This document shows, piece by piece, positions 12,235-24,266 of a DNA stretch of 64,000 nucleotides. The stretch lies in assembly GCA_009667805.1 (NCBI GenBank), contig CM019071.1:51600514-51664513 (forward strand). Reading direction: 5' to 3'. This stretch comes from Leptobrachium leishanense. Its lineage: Eukaryota; Chordata; Amphibia; Anura; Megophryidae. Within the stretch, counting starts at the first letter, position 1. Each line of letters starts with the position of its first letter. The translations under genes and the position numbers were made by a program. Under the pieces are notes generated by a model. The model saw nothing but the letters and a program-made list of their open reading frames with translations. It did no database searches and had not been told where the DNA came from.

Positions 12235-13010
12235 TAGAGGTGTGCGTTCAGTTTTGTAACGAATCGCAAATTCGTCCGAAATTCCGCTGATTCGTACTTG
12301 GGAAGTACTTCCAAAATAGCGAATCGGTTTTCTCCAAATCGCATTTGAAATGAACCAAAATGTGTTGTAATGAATCGATTCGTTTTGAAGTTTCGCAAAG
12401 GAAAATAAGTATTTCCTTGTCAATTAACCTTTGTGGTGCTGAATCTATTGGATTCAGTACCACAAGCCGCTTAACATCGAAATATGGCGCACTACGTTGC
12501 ACTTCGGCGATTTGTACATACAGTAAGAATCATTTATTTCATTGATTCTCTATGGGGCAATTTCACTGGTGCTGAAGTGTACTGAACTGCACCACAGTTT
12601 GCTGCTAATTGGCCTGTGGTGCTGTGATTCAGTACCACAGGACAATTGACTGCAAAGTACGGTGCAGTTTGGCACAGTTTTGGTACGCTTTGGCGGCAAC
12701 AAAACTGGCCCATGGAGAACCAATGAATGAATGATTCCTATGTACAAATCGCCGAAGTGCACTGAAGTGCGCCGAAATGGTAATTATTAACCCTAGCTTT
12801 TAACCCTCCTCTAACCTTGAACTAACACTAATTAAGCAGCTTTTATTGATTTTTTTTTAAGCCATCTGAATTGAACAAAATCAAAACAATACGAAACGGA
12901 TTGATCCAAAATAACGGAACAAAATAATTTGTGAACGAATTCAGTTTCGGACAAACGGTTTTTCTGCCGAAAAGAAACATATCAAATTTTTTTTGCCGTG
13001 CACACCTCTA
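12235..13010. mobile_element. hAT-type MITE, family T1 copy 1
   Basis: TIRs TAGAGGTGTGC and GCACACCTCTA with an exact 8-bp duplication GTCTGCAC at 12227-12234 and 13011-13018. Terminal sequences match the copies at 48791 and 62088. It is longer (776 bp) because its middle carries a nested palindromic segment around 12480-12780 (TTGCACTTCGGCGATTTGTA pairing with TACAAATCGCCGAAGTGCA). Confidence 0.88.
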
Positions 13011-13018
13011 GTCTGCAC

Positions 13019-13554
13019 TATTTCAACCCTGGTCTAAATGTGTCTTTATATAGTGATACACTGCTTTGTTGTGTTATAAGGCGTCATAAAAATATACATA
13101 GTCTTGAAACCATTTATACGTGTCCTTTATGAAACAAGGCATCTTAATAAGAGCCGGAACATAAAGAAAGCCTGGAAGCAAGTCCACACATCACATTCTT
13201 AATCTGGTATCCCAATATGAGAGCACACCAGCAGCAGAGGCTGAGGTTAAAGGTCACCTTATATTTACCTCAAAAAAAGAAAAGCACAAAAAAGAAAAGA
13301 ACAACTAGTGCGATACTGTAACTGCAGACCATTCCGCAATCAGAAGATGAATGGAGCATCACTCACATGTTCCAGAGGGCTGAAACATACTGACAGGAGT
13401 CAGAAATAAAATAGCTCACGCTACAGTGAGTGTTGGGGGTGTGACATAATGCGATTAAAAAACACTGTTACATTTTGTTAGAATATAATCACAGCGTGGA
13501 ATCCTTCTTAGAAATCCAGCAATTTATAGCAATATAATCCAAATTTTAACCTTA
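13019..13554. other. intergenic, nothing recognised
   Basis: No coding or repeat feature could be supported in these bases. Confidence 0.4.
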
Positions 13555-13558
13555 TTAA

Positions 13559-14770
13559 CCCTTTCACTGCTGAAGACGTGTGGGGCACATCCTCATTGAT
13601 GCACGTTACATGCTGAGGACGTGCTCCACACGTCATCAGCTGTGCGGGACCCCCGGCGGAGATACTCACCTCTCTGTCCGGGGTCCCGCGGTGTTCTGAC
13701 TTCAGCGTCCTCAGACGCTGAAGTCAAGCTCCTCCCGGCATAAATGACGTCATCGCGCATGGCGCGATGACGTCATTTCCAGGCGACCCCCCGGCAATGC
13801 CGGGAGATAGCCTGGAAGGGAGGGGGGGATCCGTTCGGATCCCTCTCTCTCCCGATCGGAAAGGAGCAGCGCCAAAAGCCAGGCACCGCTTAAAAGGGGA
13901 GAGTCTCCCCTTTTAAGCGGTGCCTGGCTTTAACCCCTCAAGCGCCGGGTTGCACTTCAGCGCCTTGCGGCGCTGAAGTGCAGCCTAGCTCCGGTGGGGG
14001 CCGCCATCTTGGATGGCGGCTCCACCCCCGGGTCTCCCCTCGCTGCCTGACGTCAGATAGCCGGGGAACCCCTAGCTGCCAGGGGATTTCCCAAGGAAAT
14101 CCCCTTGTGGAGATATGGGGTTCTTGTGAACCCCGATATCTCCAGAACCGTGGCAGCTAGGGGGTCATGGAGGGTGTCATTTGAAAGGCCTGAGCATAGC
14201 CTTTCGAATGATATCCAACATGACTAGGTACAAAGTAAAAATAAATAATAAAAAAAATTATAATAAAAATAAATAAATTAAAAAAAAAAAATTGTTTTTT
14301 TTGTGTGTTGTTTTTATTAATGCAGCAATATTGTTCACATTTCAATTATAATGTGAACAATGATGCTGCACTAATGATTTTTTTCTATGGGGTGCGTTTG
14401 CTAAAAATCACGTAAATCCCCCCACAAAATGTAACAAGTCCCCATTTCAAATTTTTGTACAAGCGCACCCCATAGAAAACATAACCGCAAACGCTCATGT
14501 GAAAAAATGTGAAAAAAAACACTTTACACACTGCAGATGATTAAAAATTCTATTTTTATTGTATTTTTTGTTATATTATACAGACAGGACATGACGTATA
14601 CATATAAAAATAATATATTATGAATCTGCGGAGTCTGTCGGAAAGAACGATATATAATATGTCTGGGTCATTTATTAAAATGTGGCTTCAAATCGCGTTT
14701 AAACATGATGAGCGAAAGCGGTAAAAATGAGCTCAGCACACAGCGGTGAAATGCCTCAGCAGTGAAGGGG
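13559..14770. mobile_element. TTAA-flanked element made of serial hairpins, family P1 copy A (piggyBac-like)
   Basis: Bordered by TTAA at 13555-13558 and 14771-14774. Ends CCCTTTCACTGCTGA and TCAGCAGTGAAGGGG are inverted with one mismatch. TTAA targets and CCCTTT ends suggest piggyBac-type mobilisation (inference). The interior is a run of consecutive perfect or near-perfect palindromes, among them TGACGTCATCGCGC / GCGCGATGACGTCA, GCCAGGCACCGCTTAAAAGG with its complement, GCACTTCAGCGCC with its complement, and a 20-bp GTTCACAT stem near 14330-14370. No protein is encoded. The interior near 14310-14520 matches 19225-19440 inverted. Confidence 0.78.
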
Positions 14771-14976
14771 TTAAAACACAACAGGATTATCAAGCAATAT
14801 GAATATTTATTCATGCATAACACAACCGTCAAGGTCTAATCTGCTTTATGACACACAGCATGTCAGGGCTGTCTTTATATAATTGGCTTTACTTAATATC
14901 AGCCGTGAAAAAAAATATGATTATCCTCATTTACATAACACCAACAGTTTCTGTGGTGCTTTATAATAAAGAATGT

Positions 14977-16447
14977 TACAATACAAAGGGTATTATCACC
15001 CAAACATGAATATATACGCTAGGTTTAAAATGCACCCAAGGTATTATTATTTATTATTATTATTCTTTATTTATAAAGCGCCAGCATATTCCGCAGCGCT
15101 GTACAATAAGCACAGTATAGACAGGGTTACAATACATTGAACAACATTTGACAAACAGTACAGGAGGAGATGAGGGCCCTATTCCCGTAGGAACTCACAA
15201 TCTGGGAGGGTTGGGGTTGGAAACAGGAGGAGAGGACTGTAAGGTGAGAGTGATTGATGGTTGCGTCAGTGAGTTGGGTGGTAGGCTTCCCTAAATAGGA
15301 ATGTTTTAAGGGAGCGTTTGAAGGAAGAGAAGTTAGGGGAAAGTCTGACAGTACGAGGGAGAGCGTTCCAGAGAGTGGGGGCTGCGCGTGAGAAATCCTG
15401 CAGTCTATCATGGGAAGAGGTGATGCGGGGAGAAGCTAGGCGCAGGTCACTGTTTGACCTTAGGGAGCGGGCTGGGGTGTATTTGGTGATTAGTGAGGAC
15501 AGGTAGTGGGGCGCTGAGTTAGTGAGGGTTTTGTAGGTAAGGATAAGGATTTTGAACTTAATTCTGCAGTGGATGGGGAGCCAGTGAAGGGACTCGCAGA
15601 GGGGAGCGGCAGAGACAGAGCGGCGGGTGAGGTGAATTAGCCTTGCGGAGCCGTTCAGGATGGATTGTAGGGTAAGGTATCTTTGCATACTGCTCCCATT
15701 TGGAAAAGGATTCAGTCAACCCCTCTTTCGCAAACCCCCAGTTTGGATGGTTCCCAAGCCCCCAAACTTGGGGTTTGAATGACCTTAGAGAGAAAATGTA
15801 CACAATGGTGTAGACAGACAAAAGTATACTAGTTTTAAAGCAATTATTGAGTTTTCATAAAATCAATAAAAGGATGCTCCTGATGAAGTCTAGGTGATGA
15901 AACACGTCAAGCTGAGCTGTGGAAGACCATTTACCAGGAACCCATCTATTGGGCTAACGATTCGGGCTGTATTTGGATTTGGGCACACCTGGTATCTGGT
16001 GATAAAATCAATAAAAGTGAGGCATATCACCAGGTACCAGGTGTGCCCAAATCCAAATACAGTCTGAATCGTTAGCCCAATAGGATGGATCCCCTGGTAT
16101 ATGGTTCTCCACAGCTCAGCTTGATGCGTTTCGTCACCTAGACTTCATCAGGAGCATCCTTTTATTGATTTTATCTAAGCGCAATAAATGTTTTAAAACT
16201 ATTATACGTTTGGTTGTCTACACTATTGTATACATTTTCTCTCTGATATCATTTGAACCCCAATTTTGGGGGCTTGAGAGCCATCCAACCTGGGGTTCAC
16301 AAAAGAGTGTTTGGCTGAATCCTATTCCAAAGGGGAGCAGTATGCAAACATACCTTGATGTGACTACAATCAAATCATTGCTTGTGAGTGCATTTTAAAC
16401 CTGGCGTATATATTCATGTTTGGGAGATAATACCCTATGTATTGTAC
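14977..16447. mobile_element. large foldback element, interrupted by an L2 LINE
   Basis: Two arms of several hundred bases face each other around 16005-16015. The outer arm ends near GTATTATCACCCAAACATGA (about 14989) pair with TCATGTTTGGGAGATAATAC (about 16414). Inner arm sequences such as GATGAAGTCTAGGTGATGAA (about 15883) pair with 16122-16155. The left arm is split by the L2 at 15045-15673; without it the arms align along their length. Confidence 0.75.
15045..15673 (-). mobile_element. L2-type LINE 3' end with C-terminal coding fragment
   Basis: On the minus strand the last ~130 residues of an L2-like ORF2 are read, e.g. LHWLPIHCRIKFKILILTYK and APTLWNALPRTVRLS, which are conserved at the C terminus of L2/CR1-group proteins. 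The 3' UTR ends in a GCGCTGCGGAATATGCTGGC block and an (AAT)n tail at the low-coordinate end. The direct repeat AAGGTAT flanks it (15038-15044 and 15674-15680), which fits a target duplication in the foldback arm. It is 5'-truncated and inactive. Confidence 0.85.
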
Positions 16448-16567
16448 ATTTTTTTGTTATAGGATTCTCCCATAGTTGATCTAAACGTATACAAAATAAT
16501 GTTACAATGGTACAATGATCATACAGTGGATAAACCTGCCACAACATGGACGTACCCCTACTCTAAA

Positions 16568-17401
16568 GGGGTTATTCACTAACCTCCTAGTTGGCCCCGA
16601 GTTGCGCCGAACAGTGATTTTCACCATTCGGTACAATTTCGGGGCAATTCTTCTAATCACAAAGCTGTATTTTTGGAAAATACAGGCGAATTGACAGCGA
16701 AATACAGTGCAATTCGGCGGCGTTCAGCAGAAACGAAAATACCCATAGAAGACTATCGTGACTTCTATTCACAGAACGCCAAATTGCACCGCAGTTGTAG
16801 CAAAATAACCTGATTTTCAGTGTTTCAATTTGACAGGTTTAAACAGACAAATCCAATAGGTTTCAATGTAATAACATAATATATTTTTTAATTTTTTATT
16901 AAAGACAGTTTATGCTTTATGTTTTTTGCATAGACCGTTTTGTATTTTTCAGACAACATTTTTTTTTTACATTTTTAAGACTTTTTGTTTTTTAACAGAC
17001 ATTTTTATTATTTTTTAAAAAACTATTCTTATTTTTGGTATTTTTTTAGACTATACTTTCTGTTTTCTATTTTTTTAAGATCTTTTTATAATTCTTTAAA
17101 GTCCCTTTTTTCATTATTTAGACACATTTTTACCATGTTTTTATTGATTGAAACTCCTATTAGAAGAACAGGAGACTTTCCTTTTTTTTTCCAGTTTGGA
17201 AGTCAATTCGATGTAATTCGTCGGTTTTCGACACCGTCCGATAACTGCTTCAGCGACTCCAATATCCGGAAAATACGATGACCGTTCACTAAATACTTAA
17301 TTCACCGCATTTTCTGAGAAATGGAATAGCCAAAGTGAGATGAAATTTGCCGAAACGTAAAGCACTGAAATTGCACTCAATTGTGCTTTGTGAATAGACC
17401 C
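16568..17401. repeat. MITE-like element with GGGGTTATTCACTAA end, family M2
   Basis: Starts GGGGTTATTCACTAA and ends TTGTGAATAGACCC, which are imperfect inverted ends. The interior has GAATTGACAGCGAAATACAG-type sequence and a T-rich middle. A related fragment lies at 60097-60600. Boundaries are approximate and the class is uncertain. Confidence 0.5.
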
Positions 17402-17402
17402 T

Positions 17403-18978
17403 TAAGCCAACCTAAGTCCTGCTCTAATTATATATATATATATATATATATAAGTGTATATTTTCCAATTACTGGCACTCTACCTACAGACCATCCATGA
17501 AAAGTTCTGTCGCGGTGCATAAAGTCCTCTTGTGTATCAAGTTAAAAGTCCCTTCGAGGACTGAAAAGTCGATCAAATAAAGAATATTTTTCTATATTTA
17601 CCAGTTCCGTGTGGCGGGATACCGGGATTAATTATATATATAAATATATACTATAGTCCTTAAAATAATCTATAAAAATATAGATTGCAGATTAAAATTT
17701 TTAAAAAGTTCAAAATTAGAAAAAAACACAAACATAATGAATATATTTTACGAGTTAAAAATAAAAATGATTAAAATAAAAATAAATAATTTGAAAATTT
17801 GAGGGAAAAAAGCTAAAAATACACATTTTAGACAATACAACAACTCTTAACACTTTCTTGCTGAACCTCATCGCAGCTTCTTTATTGCGGAAGCTCTTAG
17901 GAATCCTTCAGGTGTATTGTGCTAAGAGCAGATATCATTTTGATGTGTTTGAAAATCTAGTACTGACATGTCAATGCCGAGGAGAGCTTAAACTATTCGA
18001 TACAATTGCTTCAATACACGGCTTACTTTCAGAAATGTGACATCCATTAATCATGAATATAAAGAACAGAAATTAGCAAAATCCATGTTAATTTTATAAA
18101 TAATTTGAGTAGGAAAAAACACCTGGATTAATCATACTGAAAAGGGATTAATTATAGTGTAATAGCACAAACATGAACCATGTAATAAATAGATTGAGCA
18201 TGTCCATAATAAGAATGATATAATTGTTTCTATATTACTCAGAGGTTGTTCTAAATTAATAATAATTATATGTTTAAAATGAATAATAGTAATAATAATT
18301 ATTGCTTTGTTTATTATTAATAATAATTATGTATTATTAATGATAACAATAAATACTAGTATTAATAACAATAATAACAAACCCATCAATATACAATTAT
18401 GCTAAATAGTATGTGTACCAGTTATATTATAATATGAATATAATATTTATTTCTATAACATTGGTTATATAGTTATATATAACTATTTTAATAATATTAA
18501 CAAAATAATAATTTTTTATAATAATTATGATATATATATATAATAATGTCTGTGATTATTATTAATAATAATAATTATTATTTTATTATTACTGATAACA
18601 ATAAAAATGAATGTGTTTTTATTAATAATAATAATAATAATAATAATAAGCCCATCAACATCATGCAATAATAATATTTATTATTTATATTTACATATAA
18701 AATACACCAGCACTCAACCTTTACTAAGCATAACAGGCGGGTGCTTATCAAGACAAATAATGCAGCAAAACTGGAGGAAATCACACCTACTCACAAATTC
18801 AACAACATTAACAGTAACTAATACATTTAAAGATTAAATAGATCTCAAAGTTTCCAATAACTCTTAACCCTGTCAAGATCTCAACTTTTAATCCATTAAA
18901 AAATTTTCACAATTGTGTAAGCTCAGTTTAAAAATGATGGGAATTTAGCACACAAAATATGGCCATACAGTAAATTGC
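17403..18978. other. AT-rich intergenic DNA with short microsatellites
   Basis: Contains (TA)n near 17430-17452 and several (TAA)n/(TAATAA)n tracts between 18240 and 18660. No exon or transposon end was recognised. Confidence 0.5.
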
Positions 18979-18982
18979 TTAA

Positions 18983-20143
18983 CCCTTTCGCTACTGAGCC
19001 TTTTCACACCTCTGTGCTGAGCTAATTTTTACCGGCTTTGCTCATCATGTTTAAATGCGATTTGAAGTCACATTTTATTATACAACCCAGACATATTATA
19101 TATCGTTCTTTCCAGGAGACTCGGCAGATTCATAAAATATCATTATTATATGTATACGTTATGTCCTGTCTGTATATTATAACAGAAAATGCAATAAAAT
19201 TTGAATTTTCAACAATTTACAACGTGTAATTTATTTTTTTTCACATTTTAACATGCGATCGTTTGTGGTTATATTTTCTATGGGGTGCGCGTGTTAAAAA
19301 AAAATTGAAACGGGGAATCGTTACTTTTTTTGAGGAAAATTATGTGTTTTTTAGCAAACGCCCCCATAGAAAAAATCGTTAGTGCAGCATCATTGTTCAC
19401 ATTATAATTGAAATGGGAACAATTTTGCTGCACTAATAAAACAAAAACAAAAAATGTTTTTTTACATTTTTTATTTTTTTAATTTTATTTTTATTTTTAA
19501 TCACGCTCTGGCCGTTCCAGTGATATCAAACATTAAGCTAGCTGTCACGGATCGGGAGATAGGGGGTTCCAATGAACCCCCTATCTCCACCATAGGTGGC
19601 AGCAAGGGGTTAATTGTGAAACTGGTGCCATCGCGCTATGCGCGATGACGCCAGTCATTAGGGGGATATCCCGGAAGCTTGGCCGACATCCAAGATGTCG
19701 GCCAGCTCCAGGAGGGGACCTCAATATGGCGCATGTTAGCGCCATATCGCGATCCAACCCCCTAGGGGTTAAAGACAGCCACCGCTTGGAAGGGCAGACT
19801 GTGCCCTTCCAAGCGGCACCTGTATTTAGCCAATGGCCCGCACGGATGGGGAGGGGGAGAGGTCCTAAGGACCTCGCCCTCCCCTTCAGGCACCTTCCCC
19901 GCAATGGCAGTGGGGGTGCCTGAAATAGACGTCATCGCGCTGGCGCTATGACGTCTATCGTGCCTGCCGGGTTCCCGGAGGCTGGGCTGACATTGATGAT
20001 GACAGCCCGCACCGGGGGGCCGCTGCGATTGGCTGGAATCCCGGCCGATCGCCGCTGCAAAAGGAGGACGTGCTCAGCGTGTCCTCCGCAATGAAGTAGC
20101 CATGCGGCAGGACGCACTGAGCGCATCCTCCGCATGGAAAGGT
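18983..20143. mobile_element. TTAA-flanked element made of serial hairpins, family P1 copy B
   Basis: Starts CCCTTTCGCTACTGAG next to TTAA (18979-18982) and ends at the TTAA 20144-20147. Internal sequence at 19225-19440 matches copy A in reverse. The same architecture of consecutive stems is seen: GGAGATAGGGGGTTC with its complement, TGGCCGACATC / GATGTCGGCCA, ATATGGCGC / GCGCCATAT, CCGCTTGGAAGGGC with its complement, and GACGTCATCGCGC facing GCGCTATGACGTC. TIR identity is weaker than in copy A, so the right border is less certain. Confidence 0.65.
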
Positions 20144-20147
20144 TTAA

Positions 20148-20461
20148 GCCTGTCATGATGCCAATGTATCCCATTAATGACAGGTCGTATTCTTATCACC
20201 TAATGATTGCCATAATGGGATTAACTCACTGGCAGAATCCTTTCTGGAGCTCCCAGGAATTAATGGTTAAATAGAACCTGCTGATGAAACACCTGTGACA
20301 GGAAGGGGTGGACGCCAGAGGGTAGTCAGCCCTTTTCATTTTGGATTTCACTTCTTTTTCACTTAGGATTCTGCCCTTAGTGAGATAATCCCATGATGGC
20401 GGTCACTAGGTGATAAGAATAGGACCTGTCATTGATGGGATACATTGGCGTTGTGACAGGC
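20148..20461. mobile_element. TTAA-flanked MITE with ~76-bp TIRs
   Basis: Flanked by TTAA at 20144-20147 and 20462-20465. The first ~76 bp, starting GCCTGTCATGATGCCAATGT, are inverted at the right end with about 8 differences. No coding capacity. It abuts the P1 copy B element and shares its TTAA. Confidence 0.8.
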
Positions 20462-20572
20462 TTAAGCAACTCATGGTCATATTTTGTGAACTAAATTCCC
20501 ATCATTTTTAAACAAAGCTTAGGGTTAGACATTTGTGAAAATTCTTTATTGGGTTAAAAATTGTGAAAATCT

Positions 20573-21383
20573 ATTTCCTAAAGGCGTGGGAAAAGGAGAT
20601 GGGGCAAGAGCTTACTACCCAAATGTGGCAAAGGGCGTATGTAGCAGATAAGGGGGCATATAAATGCACGTCTTTGTTGGAAGTGAGAAGAAAAGTGATG
20701 TATAGGTGGTACTTGGTCCCTTCCCAGGAGAAACACATCTCCGGGGCATCTTCCACCTGCTGGAGGTGTCTCTCGGAAGTGGGCACTATTTTACATGTGT
20801 GGTGGTAATGCGAAGAACTTCAGTCGCTCTGGCGGGATACTGCAGCCTTGGTGATCAGGGCGAAAGGGGAACAGGTCTCCCTTACTCCGGAGGGTTACCT
20901 TTTGGGTGTTCCGTCATCGAACTTCTCGGTGGCGCAACGTAAAATGTTTAATGTTATTATCAGTGTAGTTTTGTTACTTGTAGCACGGAATTGGAAAAAG
21001 ACGACGGTTCCTACCATTGTAGAGGTTAGGAAGATGGATTACGTCTATGAGAGATTACGAATTACTGGTTCAAGCGACGAGTGGCCTTCCTCCACCTAAG
21101 AAAGACCATTGGCTGTTCTGGGACCTTCTGGGGTCAACATAGATCTCCCTTGGGCGTGCAGGTTATATATGGCAATTGTTACATAATCATACTCAAGTGC
21201 TGCTACTGGATCGTTATTGACCTTTTGTGTGATTATTACCTACTGTCGGCAGAGATTAATATTATTTTGTTTTTTAATGTTTTTGTATTTTTCCCCTTTT
21301 GTGTTATGTAATGTCTTACCCCTTTTTCCTTTTGTACCCTGATGTTTGTGCTTTTCTTGAAAATAAAAAATTTTGAATAAAAA
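20573..21383 (+). mobile_element. 5'-truncated L1/Tx1-like LINE 3' end
   Basis: Flanked by a 17-bp direct repeat, AAAAATTGTGAAAATCT, at 20556-20572 and 21384-21400, a classic LINE target duplication. It encodes the C-terminal part of an ORF2-like protein: a basic stretch, then CWRC...GTILHVWW, resembling the Cys-containing C terminus of L1-clade ORF2. The frame is broken by at least one stop (after HVWW) and a frameshift. The 3' end has an A-rich tail near 21361-21390. Confidence 0.82.
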
Positions 21384-21446
21384 AAAAATTGTGAAAATCT
21401 TGAAAGGGTTAAGAGTTTTTGGAGTCTCTGAAATCTAAATCTAATT

Positions 21447-21517
21447 GAGCAAGGGCAACTATTAGTGCATCAGTGCATGAACTTCATGCACTGATGCACT
21501 TATAGTTGCCCTTGCTC
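21447..21517. repeat. near-perfect palindrome, ~35-bp arms and no loop
   Basis: GAGCAAGGGCAACTATTAGT runs into its own complement, ACTTATAGTTGCCCTTGCTC, with a single mismatch and the centre at about 21481-21482. Downstream (21575-21645) a weaker inverted pair GTGCCAATAA / TTATTGGCAC follows. Confidence 0.85.
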
Positions 21518-22039
21518 TATTCTGGACATTTTGTGCACTAATGCACCTTTAACTGTTTACACAAATGCTCTGATAAAGTGCCAATAAGCACTGTTGCACT
21601 TTATTTTATTGGCACAATTATCTGTATGATTTTCTATGAATCCATATTGATGCGCTATATGGATACTCTCTTTCCTTTATAACTATTGTGTGGCACATAT
21701 TTTGGTTGTTTTATTTGTGCTTTTACCATCCATGCTCAGGCAGCATCACACTATTTAATAGTTCTCTAATACTGTAATGCTACTTTTCACCTCTCTGACA
21801 TTTGAATTGTTATATCATTGGGCACCTACACTATAAATATATATATACTGTATATATATATAGACACACCCCTTATTTTCGATCAGTAGTTTTTTTGCAA
21901 ACAGCGCTTCAATTTTGAAACTTTCAACCGTACTGTTTTTTTTTTCACCCTGTTCGTCATCTTATCAGCTTTTTATGGCAGCTGGTCTTCGCTGTGATCG
22001 TCGGCTCGTCTGCGTTTTTCGGTGTGTTCGGCATGTTTT
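21518..22039. other. intergenic, short TA repeat
   Basis: Contains a (TA)n tract near 21835-21860. No gene or transposon end was assigned. Confidence 0.4.
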
Positions 22040-22203
22040 TTCCGGCAGTTCCGGTGGGTTTTCGGTGGGTTTTTGGAGTGATAGTGGTGGGTTTTCCCTG
22101 CACTCCGGGGACCCTGCGGTGAATGCTGAATTCACCGCTGGGTGGGGAACTTTGATTTCCCAAACGTCGGCGACATGTTGGTGCTCTCTGAATAACCCCT
22201 TAA
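22040..22203. repeat. MITE fragment, family M1
   Basis: The right part of the M1 family: GCGGTGAATGCTGAATTCAC, a GGGGAACTTTGATTCC-like block and the terminus GGTGCTCTCTGAATAACCCC, which is the complement of the M1 left end. Confidence 0.65.
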
Positions 22204-23015
22204 AGTGATACACTTCGTTCTACACCCTTGGTTCCCAGCCATGTTTGGGTGCAGTGGAATCTTGTAGTACCTGCATGTTTGTAGTAAAAATTAATTCTCT
22301 ATAATATCTGAATTATTGTTCTAGATGTTGGCGCCGCTTATCACTGGGCCGGCTTCCCAGCTGCGGCTACAGGCAAATTTCACATCCTGTCTTCAGTCAG
22401 CGGCACCGGGAGTTAGTAACATTTATCAACGCTCGCCAAGTAATAACTAGACGGTACTTCTGCTCGAAAGCTGTTCTTTGCAAGTAGAATTCTGCTAAAA
22501 TGATTGTGATGTTTATTAATTGCCTGACTCTGCGTAAACAAATAAATAAATCAAATACGAATGAATAAAAATAATGATATAAACAAACATGCCATTTCTT
22601 TATTTTTTTTATACTATGTTATTGAACATTTCTTTGACAGTCCTCAAATCAAACTGTGGAGAATATAGGAGAATATAGTTCTTAAGTCCTTTTTTTTAAC
22701 ATATATTTTACTATATTGTTATTATTTATCAAGGAGCTTAATGGTTAATTCCGCTGTGGTTAATTATATGTCTCTCTGATTAATGAACATCGTAAAACTG
22801 TTGCGTACCTGTATTTATTGGCAACGTTTCATTGCAATAAAATCAATCATGCTTTTAATACATGTTAAATCCAGCTAGCTTGTTTGCGTTATAGAGTAAG
22901 CACAATTTTGTCTCAATGAGAAATATAAGGAACGACTTGGAGAAATTATTTGGTTTTGGTTTAAACTTTAGCACCACTGTTGCTGTTTATTCATAATCCC
23001 ATGGTTACAAGATTT
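22204..23015. other. intergenic, nothing recognised
   Basis: AT-rich, mixed DNA. No exon, RNA or mobile element could be supported. Confidence 0.4.
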
Positions 23016-23018
23016 AAG

Positions 23019-23374
23019 AGGTTATTAGAGAGCACCGAAATGTCATCGACGTGTCGGTGCTCTCCGGTTCCCCGTACTATGGGGAAACAAATTCCAGACC
23101 CTACAGTGAATTCAGCATTACGCAGGGTCCCCAAAGTGCAGGGAAAGGACCCGAAAATACTCTGAAAAAATAGACAAAAACGCTGCCGATACGATGCGAA
23201 AAATCAGATCAATCCGATAACTGCTGAAAAAATCCAGAACGCACCCGACGATCCGCTGCAAACCGTCCGAATGCGCCCGATAAAGGCCGACAATCACCTG
23301 AAAACAGCGCTGACAAGCCACCTGAAAACACGGTTATAGAGCAGTGATGTTACCTCTGCTCCAACCAGTCGGTA
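23019..23374. repeat. M1 MITE fragment followed by a tRNA-like SINE head relic
   Basis: 23019-23160 resembles the M1 left end (GTTATTAGAGAGCACCGAAATGTC-type, then a GTGAATTCAGCATTACGCAGG block). 23330-23374 resembles on the minus strand the tRNA-like head of the SINE at 33985-34196 (CGGTTATAGAGCA on the plus strand). Confidence 0.5.
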
Positions 23375-23395
23375 CGTAATTTATCAGCAGTCATC

Positions 23396-24261
23396 TGTCA
23401 CGTTTCGTCGCTCCAGCCCTGCCCCCCTGCCCTCTGTATACATGTATGCGTTTCATGTGCAGGCCTCTCGCTATGCTGCTAGTCCTGGGTTGCAGTTTAG
23501 GGGTTAATTGTTCCCTTTCGTGTCTGTCTGTTCACCTGCTGATCGTTGTCCTGATTCCCTGCCTATTTAAAGCAATGGGCCCATATCCCATTGGTCGTTC
23601 ATTTTTTTCCAGCCTGCCTTTATCCAGTCTGCGTTCTGAGCTCCCTGCTGTTTATCCTGTTCAAGTTTGTGTTTTCTTATTACTTTATTTCTTTGGTTTC
23701 CACTGTCTGTCTGCTGTTTCTTTAGTCAATTCATGTTCTGGTTCATGTCTAGTTATTTCTCCTGTGCATTTTAGGTCTAATATTTCTCCTTCGCTTTGCT
23801 TTTTCTGTTTATGTTTTGTGTATGCTGATTACCTGGTTCTGACCCTTTTGCTTAGCTGACTTATCTCCTGGTTCTGGATCCCTGGCTTCTGTATAAGGTA
23901 AATGTTCTGTTTTTTGACTCCTGGCTTTTCTTGACATTTCTAGTGGATGCTCCTTGTCTGTACCATTGATATATTCATTCCTGTATTCATCTGTAGGTCC
24001 TTAGACTCTGCACGGCGCTGCTGTATTATTTTTCTTTAGAGCAGATCCGGCTATTCTAAAGACCGGTCTTTCAGAGTAGGGCTGCTGTTTACTGTGCAGG
24101 GTCTCTGGCCCAGATTGTATACCAGTGCTGTGCAGAGTTCTATTGTTTATCTTGTGCTGTTCGCTTCTGTTATTTCTGCCAAAAATAGTAACTCTGCTCA
24201 TAGGGGCTTTTACCTGATCCAGAGCCTTACTACACCGCTGTCTGCTGTCGCCAGCGTTACG
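23396..24261. mobile_element. probable solo LTR of an LTR retrotransposon
   Basis: Begins TGTCACG and ends GCGTTACG, close to the inverted TG...CA form expected of LTRs (the last base differs). It is flanked by the 5-bp direct repeat TCATC at 23391-23395 and 24262-24266. Length is 866 bp. No gag-pol sequence was seen on either side, so recombination between two LTRs is the likely origin. A gypsy-type source is a guess from the TGTCACG start and 5-bp duplication. Confidence 0.6.
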
Positions 24262-24266
24262 TCATC

